64,000 bases of DNA from DASVNK01 sp036383895. GTDB lineage: Bacteria > Verrucomicrobiota > Verrucomicrobiia > Limisphaerales > SXQI01. A model generated the notes under the pieces. The model was given only the letters and a program-made list of their open reading frames with translations, was not told the origin of the DNA and searched no databases. Positions 36,524-45,230 of the stretch are shown here, one piece after another. Both the position numbers and the translations under genes were made by a program. Within the stretch, counting starts at the first letter, position 1. Each line of letters begins with the position of its first letter. The stretch is taken from contig DASVNK010000053.1 of the NCBI GenBank assembly GCA_036383895.1, positions 78,458-142,457 of the forward strand, written 5' to 3'.

Positions 36524-37195
36524 ATGGAGTTGGTGCGCGCGAGAAAGAGGGCTGCTAAAGATGAGGGCGAGCCGTGGACCGCGGCTCCGTTCGTGCCGAG
36601 CAATCCCACGCTCCGAAAACTTAAGATTGCCGCGGCGGGATGTACGGATTGTCCGCTTTGGAAGGGTGGCACGCAGACCGTTTTTGGCGAAGGACGACCG
36701 GAAGCGAAGGTGCTTTTCGTGGGCGAGCAACCAGGCAATGATGAAGACCTTGCAGGCAAACCTTTCGTCGGTCCCGCTGGAAAACTACTCGACCGGTGTC
36801 TCGTCGAAGCTGGAATCGATCGCGAGCAGGTATATGTGACGGACGCGGTCAAGCACTTCAAATGGGAGCCGCGCGGAAAACGTCGGTTGCACAAGAAGCC
36901 CAACTCACGAGAGATCGCAGCATGCCGCCCGTGGCTGGAAGCTGAGCTCAGCGTGGTCAAGCCAGAGATCATCGTCGCGCTCGGCGCGACCGCTGCGCAA
37001 ACTCTCCTTGGAAAAGATTTTCGCGTGACACAACACCGCGGCAAACTCGTCGCCTCGCCGCTCGCGCCGAACGTCCTGGCGACCGTGCACCCATCGTCCC
37101 TCTTGCGCGCGCCTGATGAAGAAACCCGCCATGCCGAGACCGCGAAGTTCATCGAGGACCTTCGCAAAATTGCCGCGATTATCGCAAAACTCTGA
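36524..37195 (+). CDS. UdgX-family uracil-DNA glycosylase
   Basis: 223 residues, typical length. Motif A GEQPGNDEDLAGKPFVGPAG, then the UdgX-specific loop GKRRLHKKP with H123, and motif B VHPSSLLR. In characterised UdgX the loop histidine forms a covalent bond to uracil-containing DNA after excision (established knowledge). The N-terminal CTDC pair would hold the Fe-S cluster; where family 4 enzymes have LKC this protein has VKH, as UdgX proteins do. It would act in the cytoplasm on uracil in DNA. It lies about 1.8 kb from a second, family 4 uracil-DNA glycosylase. Confidence 0.9.
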   Translation: MELVRARKRAAKDEGEPWTAAPFVPSNPTLRKLKIAAAGCTDCPLWKGGTQTVFGEGRPEAKVLFVGEQPGNDEDLAGKPFVGPAGKLLDRCLVEAGIDREQVYVTDAVKHFKWEPRGKRRLHKKPNSREIAACRPWLEAELSVVKPEIIVALGATAAQTLLGKDFRVTQHRGKLVASPLAPNVLATVHPSSLLRAPDEETRHAETAKFIEDLRKIAAIIAKL

Positions 37196-37246
37196 AGATT
37201 CCGGTTCCTGCTTTCAGCTACGGACGCTTCCCCCTATAGTCGCGCC

Positions 37247-38095
37247 GTGCCCGAAGAGCACAGCACTAAGATCGCGCGGCAACCCTTCACTTTTGGAGGC
37301 GTGGCGCGCTTTGCACGCGCTCCAATCGGCAGGCTATTGTTCACTGCGCTACTTTTCGGCGTGGTGTGCGGCGCAGTGATTAGCTGGTTCGCGACGACTT
37401 GCATCGCCCCTGTCGTTGATGAAGCAGTTGATAAACTTCCTACTACTGGATTGATCAAGCGCGGGGTCTTGAATTGGCCAGAGCCGAACGGACGGCTGTT
37501 AGCGGCGAATGCGTTCACCTCTCTTGAAGTGCGCATCGGCGAAATGAACCAGGACAGCGCGCCGGTGGATTTCGCGTTCGAGTTCGGCACAAATTCGGTA
37601 GTGCTGCGGTCACTGCTCGGAATTCATGAATTTAGATATTCGGCGCGATACACGGTTGAAGTAAACCGCCCGGCGCTGCGTCCAGCGTGGGGGGCGTGGC
37701 GGGCGCCAATTTTGTTCGGGTTAATTCCCGGGGCCGCACTCGCACTTCTCCTAAGCTGGTCGGTGCTCGCGACGGTTTACGCGATTCCTGTGCTCACACT
37801 TGGCAAGTTATTGGCGCGTGACCTGACTTTTTGGCGAACGTGGAAAATGTGCGTGGCGGCGCAACTGCCCGGATCGTTAATCATTACCTTCGGGTTGGCG
37901 CTGTATTCAACCGGTCAGATTGCGGTGGTCTTCGTTTTCGTTATGTTTGTCGGACATTTCGTTTCAACTCTGCTCTATCTGCTGCTCAGCCCAATGTTTC
38001 TGCCGCGTGCGGAAAGAACCGCCGGAGGCGAGAATCCATTCGAGAGCGAGCCGGCGAAAAAACCTCGTAAGAAGAATCCATTCGGGGCCAAGTAA
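37247..38095 (+). CDS. Hypothetical inner-membrane protein
   Basis: 282 residues from a GTG start. A first hydrophobic span at about 29-50 (LLFTALLFGVVCGAVISWF) is followed by a roughly 100-residue soluble loop, then three spans near 150-250 (APILFGLIPGAALALLLSW, AAQLPGSLIITFGLALY, VVFVFVMFVGHFVSTLLYLL) and a basic tail (KKPRKKNPFGAK). I recognise no family. It starts 51 bases after the UdgX gene, so co-transcription is possible. It converges with the RraA-like gene two bases away. Confidence 0.75.
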   Translation: MPEEHSTKIARQPFTFGGVARFARAPIGRLLFTALLFGVVCGAVISWFATTCIAPVVDEAVDKLPTTGLIKRGVLNWPEPNGRLLAANAFTSLEVRIGEMNQDSAPVDFAFEFGTNSVVLRSLLGIHEFRYSARYTVEVNRPALRPAWGAWRAPILFGLIPGAALALLLSWSVLATVYAIPVLTLGKLLARDLTFWRTWKMCVAAQLPGSLIITFGLALYSTGQIAVVFVFVMFVGHFVSTLLYLLLSPMFLPRAERTAGGENPFESEPAKKPRKKNPFGAK

Positions 38096-38097
38096 GA

Positions 38098-38922
38098 TCA
38101 ATTGCCCTTAGCTTTCACGCTCGAATCTTCAGGCAAACCGAGTTGCTGGTACAGCCGACGACGACCAGCTTTATCTTCCTCAATGATTTTGAAGGCGTAT
38201 CTGGCAACGAGTTCAGCGGAACGCCGTGGAACAACAATTACGCCGTCACCGTCCGCCACGATCACGTCACCGGGCTTCACCAGCACACCCCCACACACCA
38301 CCGGGCGGTTGACTGATTCTACTTCATTCCGGCCGGGACGAATCCCTCGGCCAGGTTGCTTGAAATAGAGCGGGATCTGTTGCACCTCGATCTCGTCCAA
38401 GTCGCGAGCGGTCGCGCTGGTCACAACACCAACGCAGCCGCGCGATTTCCAGGAGAGAATATTATTGGACCCGATTGAGCCGACATCGGCCTCCGGCGCC
38501 TCTTCGATGACCAGCGCGGAACCTTTCCGCAGGAGCGGAGTGAAAGGTTCTGGAGAAAGGGTGCTGTACCAATTGCCTACCCAGCGGTCGAATTCCGCTT
38601 CGGGCATTCGCCCCGCTGGGGGTCGCTGACTTGGAACGTATCGCACGGTCACCGCGATGCCGACGAAGCGATGTTTGTACTCTTTCGCGTCCTTCCAGAG
38701 CGGGTGAATCTCTGGATTCATCAACCCAATGTTATGCAGGCCGACTGCATCCATGCCATCGCTCACATCCGCGACACGCAAGCCTTCAAACATTTCGAGG
38801 ATTTTGGCGTCATCCTCTTCGGAAAAAACTTCGGTGGTCATGAAGTTCGTCCCTGAGCGCGGAATGTCCGCCGCGAACATCGTGGTGGAAAATGCGGCAA
38901 TGATTAGAACGAGAGATTTCAT
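38098..38922 (-). CDS. RraA-family protein with signal peptide
   Basis: 274 residues. Residues 1-18 (MKSLVLIIAAFSTTMFAA) look like a cleavable signal peptide. The rest is an RraA/dimethylmenaquinone-methyltransferase-like fold: VADVSDGMDAVG, a GSIGSNNILSWKSRGCVGVV ligand loop, TSATARDLDEI and GDVIVADGDGVIVVP. Cytoplasmic members inhibit RNase E or act as 4-hydroxy-4-methyl-2-oxoglutarate aldolases. A signal peptide rules out RNase regulation, so an aldolase or lyase role on an extracytoplasmic substrate is more likely (inference). It is longer than the usual 160-230 residues. Confidence 0.82.
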   Translation of the reverse strand: MKSLVLIIAAFSTTMFAADIPRSGTNFMTTEVFSEEDDAKILEMFEGLRVADVSDGMDAVGLHNIGLMNPEIHPLWKDAKEYKHRFVGIAVTVRYVPSQRPPAGRMPEAEFDRWVGNWYSTLSPEPFTPLLRKGSALVIEEAPEADVGSIGSNNILSWKSRGCVGVVTSATARDLDEIEVQQIPLYFKQPGRGIRPGRNEVESVNRPVVCGGVLVKPGDVIVADGDGVIVVPRRSAELVARYAFKIIEEDKAGRRRLYQQLGLPEDSSVKAKGN

Positions 38923-39016
38923 ACCGCGTTTTTAGCAAGCTGCGCCATTCGTGCAATGGGCTGAATGCACAAAACAGTTGCGCTCTGCAATGGATCGCGA
39001 ATCATTCACCAGCTAA

Positions 39017-39970
39017 ATGGATGCTTACGCCGAACTGCTCGATGCGACGATCAATCACCTGAAAGATTTGAAACGTCAGGGCACGAGGTATGTGCCGGTG
39101 TCTGCGGATCTGGTAAAATCGTTAAGCTCCGGCCCCTCTCGGACGCCTTCCCAACCTGCGCGCATCGAACAAGCGCGCACACCCTCCCCTGCCCCTTTGG
39201 TTCAGCGCCCGCCAGCGACCCCGCCGAAATTCGTTGCGCCAGCGGATGCTCCGGCCTCAGCACCTCCAACGAAAACCGCCGCTCCCAAATCTCCGAACTT
39301 CGTCGAGCCGGTCGTTTTTTCAGACAATGCTTCCAAACTCGAAGCGTTCCAGCAATTGCGCGAGCGCGCGCTGGTTTGCCAAAAATGCGCGAATCTTGTC
39401 GCATCGCGGAAGAACGTGGTCTTCGGCGTTGGGAGCATCGATGCCGAATTGATGTTCATCGGCGAAGCGCCGGGTGCGGACGAAGACGAGCAAGGCGAGC
39501 CCTTCGTGGGCAAGGCGGGACAACTGCTCACCAAGGTCATTCAAGCGATCGGCCTGGCGCGGGAACAGGTCTACATTGCGAACATTCTCAAGTGCCGGCC
39601 AGACACTCCCGGACAAGCTTACGGAAACCGGCCGCCGACTCCGGATGAAATGGAACGCTGTCTTCCTTACCTCCATGCGCAGATCGACCTCATTAAACCC
39701 AAGGTGATTGTCGCGCTTGGAGCAACAGCAGTGGATGGACTCTTCGGCAAAGTTCCCGGCGTTGGAATCACCAAATTGCGCGGAAAGTGGCGCGAGTATC
39801 GCGGCACGCCAGTGATGCCGACCTACCATCCTTCCTACCTGCTGCGGCCGAATCCGAACAACATCAAACGGGAAACGTGGGAAGACATGATGCAGGTCAT
39901 GACGCGGCTGAAAATTCCAATTACCGAAAAGCAGCGCGGCTACTTTCTGAAAGCACCCGGGCAGGAGTAA
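39017..39970 (+). CDS. Family 4 (Fe-S) uracil-DNA glycosylase with Pro/Ala-rich N-terminal extension
   Basis: 317 residues. The first 100 contain a short helix and a Pro/Ala/Ser-rich linker not present in the roughly 200-residue thermophile enzymes. The glycosylase core has all four cluster cysteines (C121, C124, C193, C215), motif A GEAPGADEDEQGEPFVG and motif B YHPSYLLRPNPNN. It should remove uracil from DNA in base-excision repair. It is unlinked by frame or overlap to neighbours; ATG 39017 is the only good start. Confidence 0.92.
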   Translation: MDAYAELLDATINHLKDLKRQGTRYVPVSADLVKSLSSGPSRTPSQPARIEQARTPSPAPLVQRPPATPPKFVAPADAPASAPPTKTAAPKSPNFVEPVVFSDNASKLEAFQQLRERALVCQKCANLVASRKNVVFGVGSIDAELMFIGEAPGADEDEQGEPFVGKAGQLLTKVIQAIGLAREQVYIANILKCRPDTPGQAYGNRPPTPDEMERCLPYLHAQIDLIKPKVIVALGATAVDGLFGKVPGVGITKLRGKWREYRGTPVMPTYHPSYLLRPNPNNIKRETWEDMMQVMTRLKIPITEKQRGYFLKAPGQE

Positions 39971-39990
39971 TCGCGAGTTGTATCCGCCTG

Positions 39991-40023
39991 TATAATAGTG
40001 GATAAATGAGCGTGGTTATCCGC
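39991..40023 (+). promoter_or_regulatory. Possible -10 box and inverted repeat before the lamin-tail protein gene
   Basis: A perfect TATAAT lies at 39991-39996, followed by an inverted repeat GTGGATAA (39998-40005) / TTATCCGC (40016-40023) that would overlap the transcription start. No good -35 box is visible at the usual distance, so the call is tentative. Confidence 0.35.
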
Positions 40024-40037
40024 TGACCGTTTGCAGA

Positions 40038-43000
40038 ATGAATGTTGTAGAAGCCAGGCCCACTCGCGCTCTTAGTCCCGCTCGCGCTTATTTCCAGCAG
40101 TTCGCTTTTATTGTCCTTTTCGTGGCGGGTTTGCTGCCGTCTTTTGGGCAGACGAATTTCCCAATTCAGCTCGAGGAGAATGTTCGCTTGCTCGGTCTGC
40201 TCGAGCATTTCGGACTTACCGAAAGTTCCGGGCTCACCGCGAGCAGGCGCTACACAAATGTGTTTTGGTCGCATAGCGACGATTCGTTCCAATTCATCTT
40301 CGCGATCGATAAACAAGGCGGGCATATTGGAGCGTTCGAAGTTCAGGGCGCAAACTTGATCGATTGGGAGGCCATTTCGACGGATGGCTCCGGCAATCTT
40401 TACCTCGCAGATATCGGATCCGACGGCATGGCACGAACGCATTCAGCCATCCACCGCGTTGAAGAACCGGATCCATTCGACGAATGGGGCCGCGCGGTCG
40501 TTGAGAAAACCTGGTATATTCGTTATCCGGGACCGCGCGTAGATGCGGAGAGTTTTTTCGTCTTTAACGGCTACGGCTACGTCATCACCAAGCCACTCCT
40601 GATTGGCGCCGTTTCGATGTATCGCTTCCCACTTGGCGATGACGACGAATACGTGCTTGAATTTGTGGCGAGTATTCCCGCTGCGGATGCCGTGGCCGAC
40701 GCGGCGCTCTCGCCCGATGCCCAACGCCTCGCACTCGTCACGAACGAAGGGGTGGAAGTTTACTTTATCAACGGCAACCCTGCCAACGTTGCTCAGAGCC
40801 GCCGCGTGGACACCGAGTTCGAAAATAACCAGATGGAAGGGATTACCTTCGCGCCGGAAGGATTGTTAGTCACGGCGGAATCGCGCGAGGTATTTTTGTT
40901 CCATGCGCCTGAACTCCGCGGCGCCCCGGAAATCACGCGACCGCTCTTCAGCCAAACCGCGTTCATCGGAGAAAACGTGCTCTTCACGGTCGCCGCCACC
41001 GGATCGCCTGGCTTTACTTACCAATGGTTCTTCAATCGCAGGCCGATCCCGGGCGCTACGAATTCGAGTCTCACAATAACGAATGTTACCGCAGCCAACG
41101 CAGGCATGTACCAGGTTGTCGTCACGAATCCAAATGGTTCGACCTACAGCACCGCCATTCTCACCGTCATTGAGCGCACCGCGAAGATCCGCATCACTGA
41201 AGTCATGTCCGACCCCGGCGGCGGCGCATTGCCAAAGTCGGATTGGTGGGAACTGACCAATTTCGGCACAAACGCAGTTGACCTAACCGGCTGGATGTTT
41301 AGTGACGCGGGCGGTGATTTGGAGGATGCCGTCGTAATCACCAACGTCACCATCGCGCCCAGCGAATCAATCATTTTCGTCGAGAACCTCACTCGCGCGC
41401 AATTCCTCGCCTGGTGGGGCCCTGACCGAATTGCGCCTGGAACGCAGATCATCACATATGTTGGGGTACGGTTCGCCGCGGATGGTGATTCCTTGAGGCT
41501 TTGGGCTCCCGGCACCACCAGCGAGAACGCGGTGTACGAGCAAGTCACCTTCGGTGCAGCTGAATCCGGCGTTTCATTCGGCTTCGATCCGGACACCGGC
41601 GTCTTCGGCGAACTCAGCCGCATCAACGTCAACGGGGCTTTCCCCTCGGTCGACGGATTGAACGTCGGCTCGCCCGGTCGCATCCGGGGCGGACCACCGC
41701 CCGCGCAAACCGCCGACCTCCGCATCACTGAGGTCATGTCCAACCCAGGCGCAACAAACGCCTTCGCAAAATCGGATTGGTGGGAACTCACCAGCTTCGA
41801 CACGAACGTCGTCGATCTGAGCGGTTGGCGCTTTAACGATGCGACCGGCGGGATCGAAGACGCCTTCGTCATACCGGGAGGCACGCGGATCAGTCCGGGC
41901 GAATCGATCATCTTTGTCGAAGATCTCACCCCATCTGAATTTCTTGCGTGGTGGGGAACCAACGTTCCCGCCGGGACGCAGATCATCACCTACAACGATA
42001 TCGGCCTGAGTGAGAATGGCGATTCGTTACGGCTCTGGACCACGAACATAGCCGAAGTGTACACCGAGGTGACCTTCGTGGCGGCGCAACCGGGTGTCTC
42101 GTTCAAGTATAATCCAGACACAGGCCTCTTCGGTGAACCAAGCCAGGTGGGTGTGCACGGCGCTTTCTTTTCCGCCGATGTGCTGGATGTTGGCTCGCCC
42201 GGTCGCATCCGCGGCGGTGGCGGGCCCGGTCCGGGCGATCAACCCGATCTGCGGATCACCGAGGTGATGTCCAGCCCCGGAGCAACAAACGTCTTCGCGA
42301 AAGCAGATTGGTGGGAGTTGACCAGCTTTCACACCAACCTGGTCGATCTTGCCGGGTGGCGCTTCAATGACAATACGGGCGGACCTTCGGACGGGTTCAT
42401 CATTCCTAACGGAGTGACCATTTCTCCCGGAGAATCGATCCTATTTGTGGAGGACCTTTCGGCGCCCGATTTTGCAGCTTGGTGGGGAACCAATCTCCTG
42501 TCCGGAACCAAAATCGTTACTTTTACCGGTGACGGGTTAAGCTTCGACGCGGCCGGGGATTCGGTGCGACTTTGGACCACGGACACAAACGAGGTTTTCC
42601 GGCAGGCTACTTTTACTGCGGCCACTCGCGGCGTTTCTTTTGGTTATGATCCCGAGACTGGGACGTTTGGTGAACCGAGCGATGAAGGTGTCGACGGTGC
42701 GTTCCGTTCTACGGACGCTTTGGATGTTGGTTCGCCGGGTCGAATTCGCAATCCGATACCACCTGTTGATACGATCGACGTCCGCATTACTGAGGTCATG
42801 TCCGACGAAGTGAGCGCCAACGTCGAAGACTGGTGGGAGCTGACCAGCTTTGATTCCGCCCCGGTGGACCTCAGCGGCTGGCGTTTCAATGACAGTACCG
42901 GCGGCTTGGAAGATGCATTTACGATTCCGAACGGCGTGGTGATCCAGCCCGGGGAATCGATTATATTCGTTGAAGACCTGAGCCCGGAAGAATTCATTGC

Positions 43001-44018
43001 GTGGTGGGGAGCGAACAACATTCCTCCGGGGACGCAAATTATCACCTACACCACGAACCAAATCGGCTTCGCGGACGACGGAGATGCAATACGCCTTTGG
43101 ACCAACGGCGTGACGGATCCGAGTGCAGTGTTTACCAACGTCACCTTCGGCGTCGCACAACCAGGCGTATCGTTCACTTATAATCCCGATACTCAGATTT
43201 TCGGCGAGCCGAGCCAACAAGGCGTCAACGGCGCAGTCTTTGCTGCCGCAGGACCAGAAGTGGGCTCACCCGGCAGGATTCGTGGGGAGTCGATCGATCT
43301 TCCAGCGGTGCGCATCACGGAGGTGATGTCCAGCCCTTCCACAAACACTCTCATCGCTTCCGATTGGTGGGAACTCACCAACTTCGATAGTGAAGTGCTT
43401 GAACTCAGCGGCTGGCGATTCAATGACAACACCGGGGACGCATCGGATGGTTTTATCATTCCGGATGGTGTCACGATTCAACCTGGCGAATCGATCATCT
43501 TTGTCGAGGATCTCACACCTGATGAGTTCCGCACCTGGTGGGGGGAAGCGAACCTCTCCCCGACTTTGCAGATCATTACGTACACCGGAGTTGGGTTTTC
43601 GGCTGAAAACGGTGATCAATTGCGGCTGTGGACGCAGGATACAAACTCCATCCTCACTCAGGTGGCGTTTGGACAAGCCGATTCGGGGGTCACATTCGGG
43701 TATGATCCTGACACGCAAGTTTTCGGGGAGAAGAGTGCCCCGGGCGTGCACGGCGCGTTTGGCGCCGCGACTGGTCCGGATGTTGGTTCGCCGGGTCGCA
43801 TCAGGAATGATTCCGAAGCGCGCCTTCAATTTACTTCCGAAGGCGTGCGTGTCGATTTGCACGCGCCTGCGGATCATGTTTACTCGGTCGACCATACTGA
43901 GGATCTCGTGAACGGCCCCTGGGCACCCACCGGCACCACGATTCAGGGAACCAATTCCGTCGTGCTGGAGCGTAACGTTGATGGTGAAATGCGCTTCTAT
44001 AGATTGCGCAAGCTGTAG
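40038..44018 (+). CDS. Giant secreted protein with propeller, Ig-like domain and five lamin-tail repeats
   Basis: 1326 residues with a signal peptide (FAFIVLFVAGLLPSFGQ). Residues 40-290 form a propeller-like region (LTESSGLTASRRY, AISTDGSGNLYLADIG). Residues 295-378 are an Ig domain (GSPGFTYQWFFNRRPIPGA). From 383 to about 1255 there are five tandem copies, each about 177 residues, of a lamin-tail domain starting RITEVMS and carrying DWWELT, PGESIIFVEDL and DVGSPGRIR. The last 65 residues are the recurring module, ending EMRFYRLRKL. Lamin-tail domains in secreted bacterial proteins are presumed to bind surfaces or nucleic acids; no enzyme motif is visible, so an adhesin or matrix role is inferred. 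Confidence 0.87.
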   Translation: MNVVEARPTRALSPARAYFQQFAFIVLFVAGLLPSFGQTNFPIQLEENVRLLGLLEHFGLTESSGLTASRRYTNVFWSHSDDSFQFIFAIDKQGGHIGAFEVQGANLIDWEAISTDGSGNLYLADIGSDGMARTHSAIHRVEEPDPFDEWGRAVVEKTWYIRYPGPRVDAESFFVFNGYGYVITKPLLIGAVSMYRFPLGDDDEYVLEFVASIPAADAVADAALSPDAQRLALVTNEGVEVYFINGNPANVAQSRRVDTEFENNQMEGITFAPEGLLVTAESREVFLFHAPELRGAPEITRPLFSQTAFIGENVLFTVAATGSPGFTYQWFFNRRPIPGATNSSLTITNVTAANAGMYQVVVTNPNGSTYSTAILTVIERTAKIRITEVMSDPGGGALPKSDWWELTNFGTNAVDLTGWMFSDAGGDLEDAVVITNVTIAPSESIIFVENLTRAQFLAWWGPDRIAPGTQIITYVGVRFAADGDSLRLWAPGTTSENAVYEQVTFGAAESGVSFGFDPDTGVFGELSRINVNGAFPSVDGLNVGSPGRIRGGPPPAQTADLRITEVMSNPGATNAFAKSDWWELTSFDTNVVDLSGWRFNDATGGIEDAFVIPGGTRISPGESIIFVEDLTPSEFLAWWGTNVPAGTQIITYNDIGLSENGDSLRLWTTNIAEVYTEVTFVAAQPGVSFKYNPDTGLFGEPSQVGVHGAFFSADVLDVGSPGRIRGGGGPGPGDQPDLRITEVMSSPGATNVFAKADWWELTSFHTNLVDLAGWRFNDNTGGPSDGFIIPNGVTISPGESILFVEDLSAPDFAAWWGTNLLSGTKIVTFTGDGLSFDAAGDSVRLWTTDTNEVFRQATFTAATRGVSFGYDPETGTFGEPSDEGVDGAFRSTDALDVGSPGRIRNPIPPVDTIDVRITEVMSDEVSANVEDWWELTSFDSAPVDLSGWRFNDSTGGLEDAFTIPNGVVIQPGESIIFVEDLSPEEFIAWWGANNIPPGTQIITYTTNQIGFADDGDAIRLWTNGVTDPSAVFTNVTFGVAQPGVSFTYNPDTQIFGEPSQQGVNGAVFAAAGPEVGSPGRIRGESIDLPAVRITEVMSSPSTNTLIASDWWELTNFDSEVLELSGWRFNDNTGDASDGFIIPDGVTIQPGESIIFVEDLTPDEFRTWWGEANLSPTLQIITYTGVGFSAENGDQLRLWTQDTNSILTQVAFGQADSGVTFGYDPDTQVFGEKSAPGVHGAFGAATGPDVGSPGRIRNDSEARLQFTSEGVRVDLHAPADHVYSVDHTEDLVNGPWAPTGTTIQGTNSVVLERNVDGEMRFYRLRKL
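41185..43805 (+). repeat. Five tandem lamin-tail domain repeats, about 530 bases each
   Basis: Units begin with RITEVMS near 41185, 41720, 42250, 42781 and 43311. The first four are spaced about 530-535 bases apart and the last unit runs about 495 bases to its end. The conserved frame is RITEVMS...DWWELT.F...DLSGW.F.D..G....DAF.I and a closing VGSPGRIR. Sequence between the copies has diverged, so this is an old duplication. Confidence 0.85.
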
Positions 44019-44082
44019 CCGCTAAATGCCGTCGTAATCCTGCGGTAAGATTGCGCTGATAAACTAATTCAATGCTTGGCTT

Positions 44083-44556
44083 ATGAGGACCGCAAAATCC
44101 TGGAAGGTCTCAACCCTGTTCCTGGCCGTGTCCCTGGCGGCTGTGCTGCTGGCCGATCCGCGACGCGGAGAACCGCGCCCGAATGAAAGCGCGCTGGCGT
44201 TGCTAAAGCGTATGTTCCCGGGCTGCGAAGTTACGAAGGTTGATCCCGACAAAGATGACGGCGAACACCGCTACGATGTGCGACTGGAAGACCCGGAACG
44301 GGAACAGAACGTTCTCGCAACGATTACCGAAGGTGGCGAGGTGCTCGAATTAGACGAAGATATGGATGTACGCGATATCCCGCCGCACATCGAGAAAGCC
44401 TTTCGCAAAGCGTTTCCCGATGCTCAACTTCTCCATCTCGAAAAAGGCACGAAAATGGAAATTTCCTATCGCCTCGACATCAAGCAGGGCGATCGCAAGC
44501 ACGAAGTGAAGATTTCCCGGCGCGGCCGCATCTTCGAGGTTGAGAGTCGCAAATAA
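44083..44556 (+). CDS. Exported PepSY-like protein
   Basis: 157 residues: signal peptide (VSTLFLAVSLAAVLLA) and two PepSY-like alpha-beta units (YDVRLEDPEREQNVLATI; EISYRLDIKQGDRKHEVKIS) joined by HIEKAFRKAFPDAQL. PepSY-like proteins are exported and often lie beside OmpR-type two-component genes, where they may modulate the sensor (family knowledge). The stop shares one base with the regulator's ATG (TAATG), so the three genes form a coupled operon. Confidence 0.8.
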   Translation: MRTAKSWKVSTLFLAVSLAAVLLADPRRGEPRPNESALALLKRMFPGCEVTKVDPDKDDGEHRYDVRLEDPEREQNVLATITEGGEVLELDEDMDVRDIPPHIEKAFRKAFPDAQLLHLEKGTKMEISYRLDIKQGDRKHEVKISRRGRIFEVESRK

Positions 44557-45230
44557 TGCGCCTTCTGATCGTCGAGGATTCCGAACGTTTGCAGCGCAGC
44601 CTGGCCCTCGCGTTGCAGAAACGGGGCTACGCGGTAGACGTCACCGGAGACGGCACCGAAGCGCTTTGGCAGGCTACCGAAACTCCTTACGATTTGATTC
44701 TTCTCGATGTAATGCTTCCTGGCATGGACGGTTTCGCCGTTTTGAAAACGTTGCGGGAGCGGCAGGTCGAAACGCCTGTGCTGATGCTCACCGCCAAAGG
44801 TGAAGTCAGCGATCGCGTCGCGGGTCTGGAAGCGGGCGCTGACGATTACCTGCCCAAGCCATTCGCGCTGGAGGAACTGCTCGCCCGCGTCGATACACTG
44901 GTTCGGCGGCGTTACGCCAATAAAAATCCAAGGATTCAGATCGGCGATCTCGAATTGGACACCGCGGCGCGGCTTGTGCGGCGCGGTGAGGAAGCGATCG
45001 CTCTTACTCCTCGCGAATATCGGCTCTTGGAATATCTCGGTCGCCGGGTGGGCGAGGTCGTTACCAAAACGGAAATTGAAGCCCACGTTTACAACGAGGA
45101 GAAAAACATCTTCAGCAACGCGGTTGAATCGGCCATTTCTACCTTGCGCAAAAAGCTTTGGCCGAACGAATCCAACCCCCCACTGCAAACGCGCCGGGGC
45201 CTCGGCTACGTGCTGGAACCAGCCAGGTGA
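44556..45230 (+). CDS. OmpR-family response regulator
   Basis: 224 residues: receiver domain 1-115 with acidic pocket VEDSE, phospho-acceptor D51 (LLDVMLP) and K101 (LPKPF). A winged-helix DNA-binding domain follows (ALTPREYRLLEYLGRRVG, SNAVESAISTLRKKL). It should bind DNA when phosphorylated by the kinase encoded next. Its stop overlaps the kinase's GTG start by four bases. Confidence 0.93.
   Translation: MRLLIVEDSERLQRSLALALQKRGYAVDVTGDGTEALWQATETPYDLILLDVMLPGMDGFAVLKTLRERQVETPVLMLTAKGEVSDRVAGLEAGADDYLPKPFALEELLARVDTLVRRRYANKNPRIQIGDLELDTAARLVRRGEEAIALTPREYRLLEYLGRRVGEVVTKTEIEAHVYNEEKNIFSNAVESAISTLRKKLWPNESNPPLQTRRGLGYVLEPAR

Noticed and set aside
36524..39970. The two uracil-DNA glycosylases as a recent duplication
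   Set aside because: They belong to different subfamilies (UdgX loop versus family 4 cysteines) and differ in length.
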